A stretch of DNA of 64,000 nucleotides from Streptomyces sp. CB01201. GTDB lineage: Bacteria; Actinomycetota; Actinomycetes; Streptomycetales; Streptomycetaceae. The translations under genes were made by a program, and so were the position numbers. The stretch is taken from the NCBI RefSeq assembly GCF_002803085.1, contig NZ_NNBJ01000001.1:372001-436000 (forward strand), read 5' to 3'. Shown here one piece after another: positions 43,768-52,197 of this stretch; within the stretch, counting starts at the first letter, position 1, and every line of letters starts with the position of its first letter. Below the pieces are notes generated by a model that worked only from the letters and a program-made list of their open reading frames with translations, ran no database searches and was not told the DNA's origin.

Positions 43768-44605
43768 GGCCTCCGGCACCGCTGGGGGCGAGAAGGCCGG
43801 CGCCCTCGATCTGCTGCTCGTCCCGCCGCGGGCCCGCACCGGCTGGCGGCTGCTGCCGGCCCGGGTCGGCGCGCTGTGCAGGGTCGAACTGCAAAAGCTC
43901 CGGCACGACCGGGCCGAGCTCTACACCCGGGCCGTACAGCCCGCCCTGTGGCTGCTCATCTTCGGTGAGACGTTCACCCGCATCAAGGCGATCCCCACCG
44001 GCGGCATCCCCTACATCGACTATCTGGCGCCCGGCATCATCGCCCAGTCCGCCATGTTCATCGCCATCTTCTACGGCATCATGATCATCTGGGAGCGGGA
44101 CTCGGGCATCCTCACCAAGCTCCTCGTCACCCCCACCCCGCGCTCCGCCCTCATCACCGGCAAGGCCTTCGCGGCCGGCGTCAAGGCGCTGATCCAGGCG
44201 GTCGTGGTGATCGCCATCGCGGCCCTGCTCGGCGTGGCCCTCACCTGGAACCCGCTGCGGCTGCTCGGCGTCGCCGCGGCCGTGGTCCTCGGCTCGGCCT
44301 TCTTCTCCTGTCTGTCGATGACGATCGCCGGGATCGTGCTGACCCGCGACCGCCTGATGGGCATCGGGCAGGCCATCACGATGCCGCTGTTCTTCGGCTC
44401 CAGCGCCCTCTACCCGGTGTCGATCATGCCGGGCTGGCTCCAGGCCGTCAGCAAGGCCAACCCGCTCAGCTACCAGGTCGACGCGCTGCGCGGACTGCTG
44501 CTCGGCACCCCGTCCCATCTCGCCCTCGACTACGGGGTGTTGCTGCTCGCGGCGGCCCTCGGCATCCTCGCGGCCTCCTCGCTGCTCGGCAGGCTGGCCC
44601 GCTGA
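43727..44605 (+). CDS. ABC-2 type exporter permease
   Basis: This 292-residue permease has six hydrophobic helices and the ABC-2 layout: LAPGIIAQSAMFIAIFYGIM, RDSGILTKLLVTPTPRSALI and NPLSYQVDALRGLLLG. GGAGGTGA at 43711 supports ATG 43727 inside the ATPase gene. Together with the ATPase it forms a DrrAB-like pump. The exported compound is unknown. Confidence 0.93.
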   Translation: MSAAPAAPQPASAEASGTAGGEKAGALDLLLVPPRARTGWRLLPARVGALCRVELQKLRHDRAELYTRAVQPALWLLIFGETFTRIKAIPTGGIPYIDYLAPGIIAQSAMFIAIFYGIMIIWERDSGILTKLLVTPTPRSALITGKAFAAGVKALIQAVVVIAIAALLGVALTWNPLRLLGVAAAVVLGSAFFSCLSMTIAGIVLTRDRLMGIGQAITMPLFFGSSALYPVSIMPGWLQAVSKANPLSYQVDALRGLLLGTPSHLALDYGVLLLAAALGILAASSLLGRLAR

Positions 44606-44615
44606 GGCTGCCATC

Positions 44616-45425
44616 ATGATCCCCATGACCGAGGACGACGGATACCTCCTGGACAACCGGCAGGCCGAGGCGGGGGAGCGGTTCGACGCGCTCGCCGAGC
44701 TCTTCGACGCCGCCACGTTCCGCCACTTCGACGCCCTCGGCCTGACCGCCGGGCACCGGGTCTGGGAGGTCGGCGCGGGCGGCCTCTCCGTGCCGAGGGG
44801 TCTGGCCGAACGGGTCGGCCCCGAGGGGTACGTCCTCGCGACGGACCTCGACACCGGCTGGCTGACCGGAGTCACCCCGCCGCCCCGTGTCGAGGTGCGG
44901 CGGCACGACGTCGGGCGCGACGAAGCGCCCTCGACGGCCTTCGACTTCGTGCACGCGCGCCTGGTCCTGGTCCACGTCACCGACCGGGCCCGGGCGCTGC
45001 GCACGATGGCCGGGGCGCTGCGCCCCGGCGGCGTCCTGCTCGTCGAGGACGCCGACCCCGCACTCCAGCCGCTGCTCTGCCTCGACGAGTACGGCCCCGA
45101 ACAGGAACGCGCCAACCGGCTGCGCCGCGCCTTCCGCCAACTCCTCGCCGAGCGCGGCGCCGACCTCTCCTACGGTCGCAAACTCCCGCGCCTGCTGCGG
45201 GAGTTGGGCCTTGAGCAGGTCGAGGCCGACGCGTACTTCCCGGTCACCTCGCCGGCCGGCGCCGTGCTCGAAGCGGCCACCGTGCGCCAGGTCAGGGGCC
45301 AGCTCGTCGACAGGGGCCTGGCCGACGACGAGGAGATCGAGCGCCATCTGGCGAGCGTCGCCGCCGGCCGTCTCGACCTGGCGACCTCGCCGATGATCTC
45401 CGCCTGGGGCCGCCGCCCGGCCTGA
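44616..45425 (+). CDS. SAM-dependent class I methyltransferase
   Basis: This 269-residue methyltransferase has motif I as VWEVGAGGLSVPRGLAERVG, an acidic ribose-binding position in LATDLD and the FDFVHARLVLVHVTDR / GALRPGGVLLVEDAD segments of a Rossmann methyltransferase. It follows the permease by 10 bases and has GAGG at 44604, so it belongs to the MarR-ABC operon. It could modify the exported compound or a target, as in self-resistance, but the sequence does not say. ATG 44625 is an alternative start. Confidence 0.9.
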   Translation: MIPMTEDDGYLLDNRQAEAGERFDALAELFDAATFRHFDALGLTAGHRVWEVGAGGLSVPRGLAERVGPEGYVLATDLDTGWLTGVTPPPRVEVRRHDVGRDEAPSTAFDFVHARLVLVHVTDRARALRTMAGALRPGGVLLVEDADPALQPLLCLDEYGPEQERANRLRRAFRQLLAERGADLSYGRKLPRLLRELGLEQVEADAYFPVTSPAGAVLEAATVRQVRGQLVDRGLADDEEIERHLASVAAGRLDLATSPMISAWGRRPA

Positions 45426-45447
45426 GCACGACCGGCGGCCGGGACGG

Positions 45448-46275
45448 CTAGGCCGCGGTGTCGTACGTGTAGTAACCCCTGTGGTCCAGCATGTCCGCCG
45501 GGGTCACGTTGTTCCACGGCCGCATCGTGTCGTGCAGGTCCACGACGTCCCGCGTGCCGGCCGCCGGCAGGTACGGCGAGGCCGGGTGCTTGGCCTGCCA
45601 CTGCGACCACAGCTTGTCGACGAACGCGTGGTGCATCCAGAACACCGGGTCGTTGGGCGAGGCCCCGGTCGCCATCTGGCCGCCCACCCACACATGGACG
45701 CGGTTGTGCAGATTGACCCCGCGCCAGCCCTCCAGATGGTTGCGGAAGCCGTCGGAGGCACTGTTCCACGGCGCCATGTCGTACGTCGCCATGGCGAGGA
45801 CGCTGTCGACCTCGGCGCGGGTCGGCAGCTGGGCGACCGAGGCGCCGAGCGCCCGGCGCAGATAAGTGCGGCCGTCCACCCGGACGTTGAGGGGCCAGCC
45901 GCCCGCGCTCTGCGCGAAGGGCCCGTCCATCACCTGGCCGTCCCGGCTGCGGCCGGTGCCGCCGAGGAAGTCGGCCGCCCACAGCGAGGCCGTCGGGGTG
46001 CGGTCCACCGTCCAGTCCCAGTACGGCAGGGTCACCGACGGGTCGACCGACTGGAGGGCCTGCTCGAACTCGATGAGGAATCTGCGGTGCCAGGGCAGGA
46101 AGGACGGCGAACGGTGGCCGACCCGGTCGCCCGTGTCGGTGTCGCTCATGATGAACGCGTTGTGCGTGCTGACGAAGGTGTCGTACCTTCCGCTCCGCTT
46201 CAGCTGGAGCAGCGCGTCGACGAGTCGGCGCTTCTCGGTGGCGGTGAGGTCCGCCTGGTTCTTGCGAACGGCCAT
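45448..46275 (-). CDS. melC2: tyrosinase
   Basis: This 275-residue type-3 copper monooxygenase oxidises tyrosine and DOPA to quinones, giving melanin. All six copper ligands are present: His38, His54 and His63 for CuA (THNAF, GHRSPSFLPWHRR) and His190, His194 and His216 for CuB (LHNRVHVWV, VFWMHHAFVDKLW). It has no signal peptide; MelC2 leaves the cell bound to MelC1. The start at 46275 matches other MelC2 proteins (AVRKNQADLTATEKRR). It lies downstream of melC1 in the same unit. Confidence 0.97.
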   Translation of the reverse strand: MAVRKNQADLTATEKRRLVDALLQLKRSGRYDTFVSTHNAFIMSDTDTGDRVGHRSPSFLPWHRRFLIEFEQALQSVDPSVTLPYWDWTVDRTPTASLWAADFLGGTGRSRDGQVMDGPFAQSAGGWPLNVRVDGRTYLRRALGASVAQLPTRAEVDSVLAMATYDMAPWNSASDGFRNHLEGWRGVNLHNRVHVWVGGQMATGASPNDPVFWMHHAFVDKLWSQWQAKHPASPYLPAAGTRDVVDLHDTMRPWNNVTPADMLDHRGYYTYDTAA

Positions 46276-46329
46276 GGCTGTGCTCCTGGTTGGGCGTGGG
46301 ACGAGAGGGGGACGGCGGTGGTGGCCGGA

Positions 46330-46719
46330 TCAGGCGAGCGGGACCAGGGAGGCGCCCTGGAGCTCCACCACGGCGGCGCGGGCGACCGCGCGGGGCGTGG
46401 CGAAGGTCTCGTAGTGGTTCACGACGCTGATCCAGGTGCCGTCGGCGTTCCGCATCACATGCAGCTCCTGGCCGTCTATGCGCACGCCGTAGCCACCGCC
46501 GTGGTGCAGGTGCCCGGCGGCGGGCGCGCCCTGTATCCGGCGGCCCTGGAACACCTCGTCGAACGCCTCGGGCACGTCATGAGCCGCGTGGGTGTCCAAC
46601 TGGCCGCTCGGTACGGCGGCGTGGGCACTGCCCGCCAGGGCGAGTCCGGCGAGGGTGCCGGCGGTGACGCCGATGGCCTGGCGGCGGGTGGGTCGGGACA
46701 GTCGGGAGGGTTGAGACAT
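46330..46719 (-). CDS. melC1: tyrosinase copper chaperone and export partner
   Basis: MelC1 delivers copper to apotyrosinase and carries it through the Tat pathway. The 129-residue protein begins with a Tat signal ([20 protein letters not shown], cleavage near SAHA-AV). The mature part keeps the His-rich [15 protein letters not shown] segment, the [18 protein letters not shown] stretch and final acidic-free tail. GGGGA ahead of ATG 46719 supports that start; ATG 46731 is an alternative. Upstream is a 458-base region with a perfect palindrome. Confidence 0.95.
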   Translation of the reverse strand: MSQPSRLSRPTRRQAIGVTAGTLAGLALAGSAHAAVPSGQLDTHAAHDVPEAFDEVFQGRRIQGAPAAGHLHHGGGYGVRIDGQELHVMRNADGTWISVVNHYETFATPRAVARAAVVELQGASLVPLA

Positions 46720-47177
46720 GGCAATCCCCATTGCTTCGCGGCGAGTTGGCGCGCGGGCCCGCCGGGAGGCATTCGACCGGCCTGGTCACGGCCGGGATGC
46801 CCGGCGAACCGGTGCGGATCCATCCCTACCGGTCGGGGCGGCGTGGCAAGAAGCGGCGAGCGGACGGTTGGCCGCTATGCGGACATGTCCCGATTCGAAG
46901 TGCAGGGTTCAACAAGGGGGATCTTGCTGAACCCGCGTCACTTGGGCGTCGCTGGTGAAGATTCTCTCTGGCATATGCCAAGTTTGTGAAAATCTTGTTG
47001 CTGTGCCGTGGCGGATGTGTCTGGCCTCACGTGCGCAACCTGACCGGAAACGCGCACCGAGGACCGGCCAGTGGCCTGAACCGGCTCGGGGGAGGGAAGC
47101 GGAACGGCGGCCCGACCCGGCTCTCCTGTCGTGCGAGCGGGGTCGGGCCGCCGTTCCCTCCGGCCGGTGGAGCCGGA
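46720..47177. other. 458-base intergenic region upstream of melC1
   Basis: The region holds two direct repeats GTGAAGATTCT (46955) and GTGAAAATCTT (46986), with the palindrome TGGCATATGCCA between them (46969-46980). It is less G+C-rich at 46915-47010 than its surroundings, so the melC promoter probably lies there. The right part is a terminator (47101-47157). No further gene is supported. Confidence 0.5.
47101..47157 (-). terminator. 18-bp hairpin terminator of PI-PLC-like gene
   Basis: GGAACGGCGGCCCGACCC (47101-47118) pairs perfectly with GGGTCGGGCCGCCGTTCC (47140-47157). The 21-base loop contains an inner GCTC/GAGC stem. It lies 20 bases past the stop at 47178. Confidence 0.8.
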
Positions 47178-48269
47178 CTACCCCACGCCGCGCGGCAGGG
47201 CCAGCGACTGGACCTGGGGAAGCGAGGTCCAGTCGTTCGAGGCGACGCTTGCGTGGGCCGCGGCGAGGCGGGCCACCCGCGCCTGTGCGTCCGCCGGTGA
47301 GGGGTTCTTGTCGTCGAGGGCCGGCGCGACGTTCTGCGCGTCGGTCATGACGACGAAGTAGTGGTGGGTGTCGTACCAGGCGGTGTCGATCGTGCCGCCG
47401 AGATACGTCGCCGCATCCCCGTCGAAGACGACGAACCACGGGCGGATCGAGGTGTCCGCGTAGCGCGAACGGGGGTCCCCGGCTTGGGCGTTGTGGACCG
47501 CGGGGAAGACCTGGGCCTGGCCGGTGCGGCCGGCCGCCGCCAGATCGCGCAGGTGGCGCGCGTACTCGACGTCCGTCCACAGGGTGTCGGTGGGGTTGCC
47601 CTCCTCGACCGTGCCCGGGATCACTTCGAGCATCACCTTGCCCGCGAGCGCCTGACGGGTCGGCCAGTTGCCGGCGACCGAAGCCTCGTCGAGCGTGGCG
47701 TACTGGCCGCCGCCGGGCTTGGCGAGCAGGTCCGCCGGGCGGAAGACCGCCGAGCCGAGGTGGTCGCTGATCGTCTGGTCCAGCTTGGCCGGGCTCATGC
47801 CGTAGGTGGTCTGGAAGCCCGCCTTCATCTCCAGCTTGATGACGAGCGGCGGATGCCCGGGGTGGGCGCCGAGCCACACCCGTACGTCGTCCAGGCAGCT
47901 CTCCAGGTTCTTGTTGGCGCCGCCGGTGTAGAGCTGGGCGGGGGTGGCGGCGTTGACGCAGTTGTTGCTGTTGCCGAGGGGGTTGGAGTGGCTGACCTTC
48001 CACTCCTTGGTGATGAAGTCGTCCCAGACGTCGAGCTCGATCATCGAGGTGCCGGAGTCCAGGGCCTGTGCCAGATAGGGGAAGGCCGCCGGGTCGTAGG
48101 TGTTGTGCAGCCCGGAGACGGTGGCCCCGGACAGCGGCAGGGTCTCGGGTCCCGCCGCGGATGCGCTGCCGCCGGCGCCCGCCGCGGCGAGGGCGAGGCA
48201 GGCGGCGAGCGCGCCGAGCAGGGTGGTGCGCGGCCGGGGCGCGAATCGTCTGGGCCGGGGATCCGACAC
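47178..48269 (-). CDS. secreted Ca-dependent PI-specific phospholipase C-like protein
   Basis: This 363-residue exported protein has a signal peptide (LLGALAACLALAAAGAGGSA) and the TIM-barrel pattern of bacterial Ca-dependent phosphoinositide PLC. The catalytic histidines are probably in SGLHNTYD and KVSHSNPLG, with metal ligands in SMIELDVWDD. EMKAGFQTTYG and VMLEVIPG are further barrel strands. GTG 48269 has AGGAGG at 4-5 bases. Substrate and role, such as phosphate scavenging from lipids, are inferred from the family. Confidence 0.82.
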   Translation of the reverse strand: MSDPRPRRFAPRPRTTLLGALAACLALAAAGAGGSASAAGPETLPLSGATVSGLHNTYDPAAFPYLAQALDSGTSMIELDVWDDFITKEWKVSHSNPLGNSNNCVNAATPAQLYTGGANKNLESCLDDVRVWLGAHPGHPPLVIKLEMKAGFQTTYGMSPAKLDQTISDHLGSAVFRPADLLAKPGGGQYATLDEASVAGNWPTRQALAGKVMLEVIPGTVEEGNPTDTLWTDVEYARHLRDLAAAGRTGQAQVFPAVHNAQAGDPRSRYADTSIRPWFVVFDGDAATYLGGTIDTAWYDTHHYFVVMTDAQNVAPALDDKNPSPADAQARVARLAAAHASVASNDWTSLPQVQSLALPRGVG

Positions 48270-48470
48270 GGGTCCTCCTAGTGGGGGGTGACTCTCCGTC
48301 AGGACAGTTCCATCGCCGAGTGAAGCGACGAAGACATGTCAAGTAACACGAGTTGGAATCCTTCTGTCACCCCCTGCGGCCGGTCCGGTCGCAGTTGGCG
48401 CTCGTGGGTGTCGACGGGGTCAACCTGGCGTCGGGAAAGGGGCGTTGGGTACTGCCCCGGTGCCGAGCGC

Positions 48471-48917
48471 CTAGAAGTTGAACACGGCCTCGGAACCGGC
48501 CGCCTTCAGGCAGGAGTTGGCGTACGTCTGCACATGGCTGACGCGCTTGCCGTTCCAGACGCCGTCCGCCCGCACGGTCACCGGCTGCCACACCTGGGTA
48601 CACAGGCGTGGGGCGCCACTTGCGGCGAGGGCGGTGAAGTCGCCCTGCACGTTCCTGAGTTCGGCGCAGGCAGCGGCCGGGGCGGGGTGGGTTCCGGAGG
48701 GAGTCGGGGCGCAGCTGAGGGTGACGGCGCGCTGGACGGAGGCGCCCTCGTCGCCGGTGCCGGGCTCGATGCTGATGACGAGCGCGGACGGCGGGTACAG
48801 GCTCAGCGGCTTCGCGGCCTCGGCCGGCGCCGCGGCCGCGCTGCCGAGTCCGGTGCCGATGAGTCCGTTGGCGAGTAGGGCGACGGCGACGGCGCCGACT
48901 GCTGCGATCTTCCGCAT
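48471..48917 (-). CDS. Streptomyces subtilisin inhibitor (SSI) family protein
   Basis: This is a 148-residue secreted serine-protease inhibitor. The signal peptide ends about residue 30 (GSAAAA). The mature domain keeps the SSI core: SALVISIEPG, AVTLSCAPTPSGTHPAPAAAC, the reactive loop LCTQVWQP, DGVWNGKRVS and the final EAVFNF. Four cysteines (about 69, 84, 106, 136) make the two SSI disulfides. By alignment with SSI the P1 residue is Gln108 rather than Met, Lys or Arg. AGGAG supports ATG 48917. It probably inhibits a secreted protease. Confidence 0.95.
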   Translation of the reverse strand: MRKIAAVGAVAVALLANGLIGTGLGSAAAAPAEAAKPLSLYPPSALVISIEPGTGDEGASVQRAVTLSCAPTPSGTHPAPAAACAELRNVQGDFTALAASGAPRLCTQVWQPVTVRADGVWNGKRVSHVQTYANSCLKAAGSEAVFNF

Positions 48918-49324
48918 TTCGAACACTCCTGGGGTTGGTTTCCGAAGAACGAACAGGAGTCTGTACCGCGGTGGGCGGTCCCGTGCGCCACGCCGGACAC
49001 ATTCGGTCACGCGAAGTAACTCACCGAAGCCGCATCGATGCAGGCGGCCGGACGGGAGCGCAGGTCGCCGAGTCGGTCAAGGTCGGCCAAAAGAAAGGCA
49101 TGAAGAGGTATATGAAGTCGATTTCCAGGCAATGAATGGGTGAATTCTGGGAATCTTAGGCCTGTTTGAGGGCTGGTCAGATTCCGCAATCCGCCGTCGA
49201 GGGCCGCGCGGAGGGCGCCCTCCGGGGATCGGCCCGCCCGTCCGGGTCCGTCGTCCGAGACCGCCCGGGACCGACGCCCCGGCGCGCTCCGGTCCGTCTT
49301 TCGGACGCCCGCCCTCCGGCGGTG
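48918..49324. other. 407-base intergenic region upstream of SSI gene
   Basis: This gap separates the SSI start from the carboxypeptidase stop. Part of it (about 49080-49190) is unusually A+T-rich for this chromosome and contains AGGCCTGTTT (49158-49167), one mismatch from the AdpA consensus TGGCSNGWWY. A tiny open frame MKRYMKSISRQ (49100-49135) lies on the + strand but lacks support as a gene. The A+T-rich part is the likely SSI promoter region. Confidence 0.45.
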
Positions 49325-50491
49325 TCACTCCGCGGCACGCCTCCGCTCCGCGCGGGCGCGGACGACGCGTCGCCGGCGCACCACCAGGAACACGGTTCCG
49401 GCCACGGCGAGACCCGCCGCCGCCGAACTCGTCAGCGTCCAGCCGGGCTCTTCGTCGTCCACGGGAGCCTCGGGCTCGACGGCTGCGGCCTGCGTGATCC
49501 GCGCCTGCCGCTGCGGGGACTTGGCCCGTACGGGTTCGAGGGAGCCCACCGAGTCGACGTGGTCCCAGGCCGCGAAGCCCCAGTCCAGCAGGGTGCGGGC
49601 CTCGTCGTAGACCTCGAAGCCGCCGCCGGCCTGCGGGTTCATGACGGTCACCAGCAAGGTGCGGTCGCCCTGCTTCGCGGCCGCGATCAGCGTGTTGCCC
49701 GCGTTGGTCGTGTAGCCGTTCTTGACCCCCACGATCCCGGGATAGCGGGACACCCCGTCGGAGCCCGAAAGCAGCCGGTTGGTGTTCATGATCCCGTACG
49801 AGCCGCCGCCGCCGGGGAACTGCGCGGACGCCGTCGAGCAGTACTCGGCGAAGTCGGGACGGGCCAGGCCCGCACGCCCGAACACCGCGAGGTCGAACGC
49901 CGAGGAGACCTGGCCCGGGCTGTCGTAGCCGTCGGGCGAGACGACCTCGGTGTCCAGGGCTCCGAGCCGCCGGGCCTGGGCCTGCATCTGCGCCGCGGTC
50001 TCCTCCCAGCCGCCGTTCAGCGAGGCCAGCACGTGGACGGCGTCGTTGCCCGAGCTGAGGAAGACGCCGCGCCACAGGTCGGCCACCTGATAGGTGTGCC
50101 CGGCCTCCACCCCCACCAGGCTGCTGCCCGGGCCGATGCCGGCCAGCTCCTGCTCGGAGACCGTGTGCCGGTCCTCGGCGTGCAGATGGGGGAGTGCCGT
50201 GACCGCGAACAGCGTCTTGAGGGTGCTGGCCGGCGGCAGCTTGCGGTGGGCGTCCCGGGCGGCGAGCACCTTGCCCGTGCGGGCGTCCGCGACCACGTAC
50301 GACAGGGCGGACACCTCGCTCGGAAGGGCGGGAGCCCCCGGCCGCAGACTGACCTGCTGGCCCGTTCCCGTTCCCGTTCCCTGCGCGGGCGCGGAGGCGG
50401 AGCTGTCGGGCGTCGGGGCGAGGCAGCACAGACCGATGGCGGCAGTGGCGGTGAGTGCTGCCATGGAACGGAAACCGGATCTGATGACCAT
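49325..50491 (-). CDS. D-alanyl-D-alanine carboxypeptidase (S11, class C PBP)
   Basis: This 388-residue exported D,D-carboxypeptidase trims the terminal D-Ala of peptidoglycan stem peptides. A signal peptide covers the first about 32 residues. Catalytic motifs are STLK (Ser89-Lys92), SGN (147-149) and a KNG triad in VGVKNGYTTNAG where KTG is canonical. A C-terminal hydrophobic helix (AAGLAVAGTVFLVV) and Arg-rich tail anchor it in the membrane. It is divergent from the chitinase gene. Confidence 0.92.
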   Translation of the reverse strand: MVIRSGFRSMAALTATAAIGLCCLAPTPDSSASAPAQGTGTGTGQQVSLRPGAPALPSEVSALSYVVADARTGKVLAARDAHRKLPPASTLKTLFAVTALPHLHAEDRHTVSEQELAGIGPGSSLVGVEAGHTYQVADLWRGVFLSSGNDAVHVLASLNGGWEETAAQMQAQARRLGALDTEVVSPDGYDSPGQVSSAFDLAVFGRAGLARPDFAEYCSTASAQFPGGGGSYGIMNTNRLLSGSDGVSRYPGIVGVKNGYTTNAGNTLIAAAKQGDRTLLVTVMNPQAGGGFEVYDEARTLLDWGFAAWDHVDSVGSLEPVRAKSPQRQARITQAAAVEPEAPVDDEEPGWTLTSSAAAGLAVAGTVFLVVRRRRVVRARAERRRAAE

Positions 50492-50695
50492 TCAGCCACC
50501 GTAGGAACAGAACGGACATCACGCAGGTCGGCTTGTGCCGTCCGGCCTACACGGGAGGCACTCGACCGGGCGGTTCCGCCCCGGCGGGCGGGAACCCGCG
50601 CGGGCTGTCGGGTTCACCGGACGGGGCCCGTACGGAAGGCGTCCGCCCGACGGCTCCGTTCACCGGTCCGGCGGTCATTGTTCAAGGAAGAGCAA

Positions 50696-50707
50696 TGGTC
50701 TAGTCCA
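50696..50707. promoter_or_regulatory. DasR-like box before chitinase
   Basis: TGGTCTAGTCCA differs by one base from the central TGGTCTAGACCA of the DasR operator. It lies 68 bases before ATG 50775 and just ahead of a TTGACG sequence (50713-50718) that could be the -35 box. DasR represses chitin and GlcNAc genes, so the context fits. Confidence 0.65.
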
Positions 50708-50774
50708 AGTCGTTGACGTGTTCCGGCCACCGCTCAATTCTGGGAGCCCCTCCCCTCCCCCAGGAGACCCCGAC

Positions 50775-52007
50775 ATGAAGCCACTTCGTGCTCTCCTGTG
50801 CGGCGCCGCCAGCGCCGCACTCGCCGCGGCCGGGCTCACCGCCCTCGTCGCGGGACAGGCCTCCGGCGCGACCGCGGACGCCGCCGGGCTCGGCGGCCGC
50901 TGGTACGCGGCCGCGCCGTATCTCATGCCGCTCGACAACAACCCGCCCGACGCCTCCGCCATCATGGACGCCACCGGACTCAAGGCCTTCCAGCTGGCCT
51001 TCGTCCTCGCCCCCAACGGCGGTGGATGCAGCCCCACTTGGGGCGGAACGGCCCCTGTCTCCTCCGACACCGCGGTTGCCGGGATCATCGGCTCGATCCG
51101 CGCCAAGGGCGGCGACGTCTCGGTCTCGGTCGGCGGCTACGGCGGCACCAAGCTCGGCCAGAACTGTGCGGACGCCGCCTCCACCGCCGCCGCGTACCAG
51201 CAGGTCATCACCAAGTACCAGCTCAAGGCGATCGACTTCGACCTCGAAGAGCCGGAGTACGAGAACACCGCCGCCATCTCGCACGAGATAGGCGCCGCCA
51301 AGATCCTCCAGCAGAACAACCCCGGCCTGTATGTGTCGGTGACCACCGCCGGGACCGCCGACGGCACCGGCTGGTTCGGCAAGCAGATGCTGAACGAGGC
51401 CAAGACCCAGGGCTTCGTGCCGGACAACTTCTCGATCATGCCCTTCGACGGCGGATTCAGCGGAGCCGCCGCCCAGACCAGCGCCCTCACCAACTTCAAC
51501 TCCGTACTCCAGTCGACCTTCGGCTGGTCCGCCGCGACGGCCTACGCCCACGAGGGCTTCTCCGGCATGAACGGGCGCAGCGACTCCGGCGAGTACTTCT
51601 CGCAGGCCGACTTCCAGACCGTGCTCGACTACGCGACCAGCCACGGCATGGCCCGCTTCACCTTCTGGTCCCTCAACCGCGACCGGCAGTGCACCCCGCC
51701 CGACAACAACGGCACCACGTCGGGGGTGTGCAGCAGCGTTCCGCAGGCGGCCTGGGACTTCGCCAAGTACTCGGTGAAGTTCGCCGGAGCCACCCCGCCC
51801 AACTCGCCCCCGCCGTCCTCCCCGCCGCCCTCCTCGCCCGGCGGCGGCACCTGCGCGGTGGCGGCCTGGAGCTCGGGTGCCGTCTACACCCAGGGCAACG
51901 AGGTCTCCCACAACGGCCACAAGTGGAAGGCCAAGTGGTGGACGCAGAACGAGGAGCCCGGCACCACGGGGGAGTGGGGGGTCTGGCAGGACGAGGGCGC
52001 CTGCTGA
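50775..52007 (+). CDS. secreted GH18 chitinase with C-terminal chitin-binding module
   Basis: This 410-residue secreted chitinase has a signal peptide (about 1-32), then a GH18 TIM barrel (about 42-335) with the catalytic run AIDFDLEEP, whose Glu is the general acid. The first Asp of the full DxxDxDxE motif is replaced by Lys. A Pro/Ser linker (PPNSPPPSSPPPSSPGGG) leads to a CBM5/12-type module with VAAWSSGAVYTQGNEVSHNG and a Trp-rich surface. CAGGAGA precedes ATG 50775. Confidence 0.93.
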   Translation: MKPLRALLCGAASAALAAAGLTALVAGQASGATADAAGLGGRWYAAAPYLMPLDNNPPDASAIMDATGLKAFQLAFVLAPNGGGCSPTWGGTAPVSSDTAVAGIIGSIRAKGGDVSVSVGGYGGTKLGQNCADAASTAAAYQQVITKYQLKAIDFDLEEPEYENTAAISHEIGAAKILQQNNPGLYVSVTTAGTADGTGWFGKQMLNEAKTQGFVPDNFSIMPFDGGFSGAAAQTSALTNFNSVLQSTFGWSAATAYAHEGFSGMNGRSDSGEYFSQADFQTVLDYATSHGMARFTFWSLNRDRQCTPPDNNGTTSGVCSSVPQAAWDFAKYSVKFAGATPPNSPPPSSPPPSSPGGGTCAVAAWSSGAVYTQGNEVSHNGHKWKAKWWTQNEEPGTTGEWGVWQDEGAC

Positions 52008-52083
52008 ACCCCGCGGGGGTCCGGCGGGACGAGGGCACCCGCCGAACTCCGCGGCGGACCGGGGGCGCCGCTCGCCGCCGCCC

Positions 52084-52117
52084 GCCGTCGCTCCGGAAAT
52101 ATTTCCGGAGCGACGGC
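52084..52117. repeat. 34-bp perfect palindrome
   Basis: The left half GCCGTCGCTCCGGAAAT (52084-52100) is followed directly by its exact reverse complement (52101-52117), with no loop. The centre AAATATTT is very A+T-rich for this genome. It lies 76 bases after the chitinase stop and may act as its terminator, though no T-run follows. Confidence 0.85.
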
Positions 52118-52197
52118 AACCCCCGGAGCCGCCGCACGTCGTCAGGGGTGAAGGCGCGGAATTCCGCGCCGCCTTGCCGACCGTGGAGAAGCACAAC

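Noticed and set aside
49100..49135. Eleven-codon frame MKRYMKSISRQ in the A+T-rich gap
   Set aside because: No strong ribosome site, no conserved feature, and the stretch is better explained as promoter DNA.
49325..50491. KNG instead of KTG in the carboxypeptidase as a sign of inactivation
   Set aside because: KNG in a GVKNGYT context is, as far as I recall, frequent in actinobacterial S11 enzymes, and SxxK and SGN are intact.
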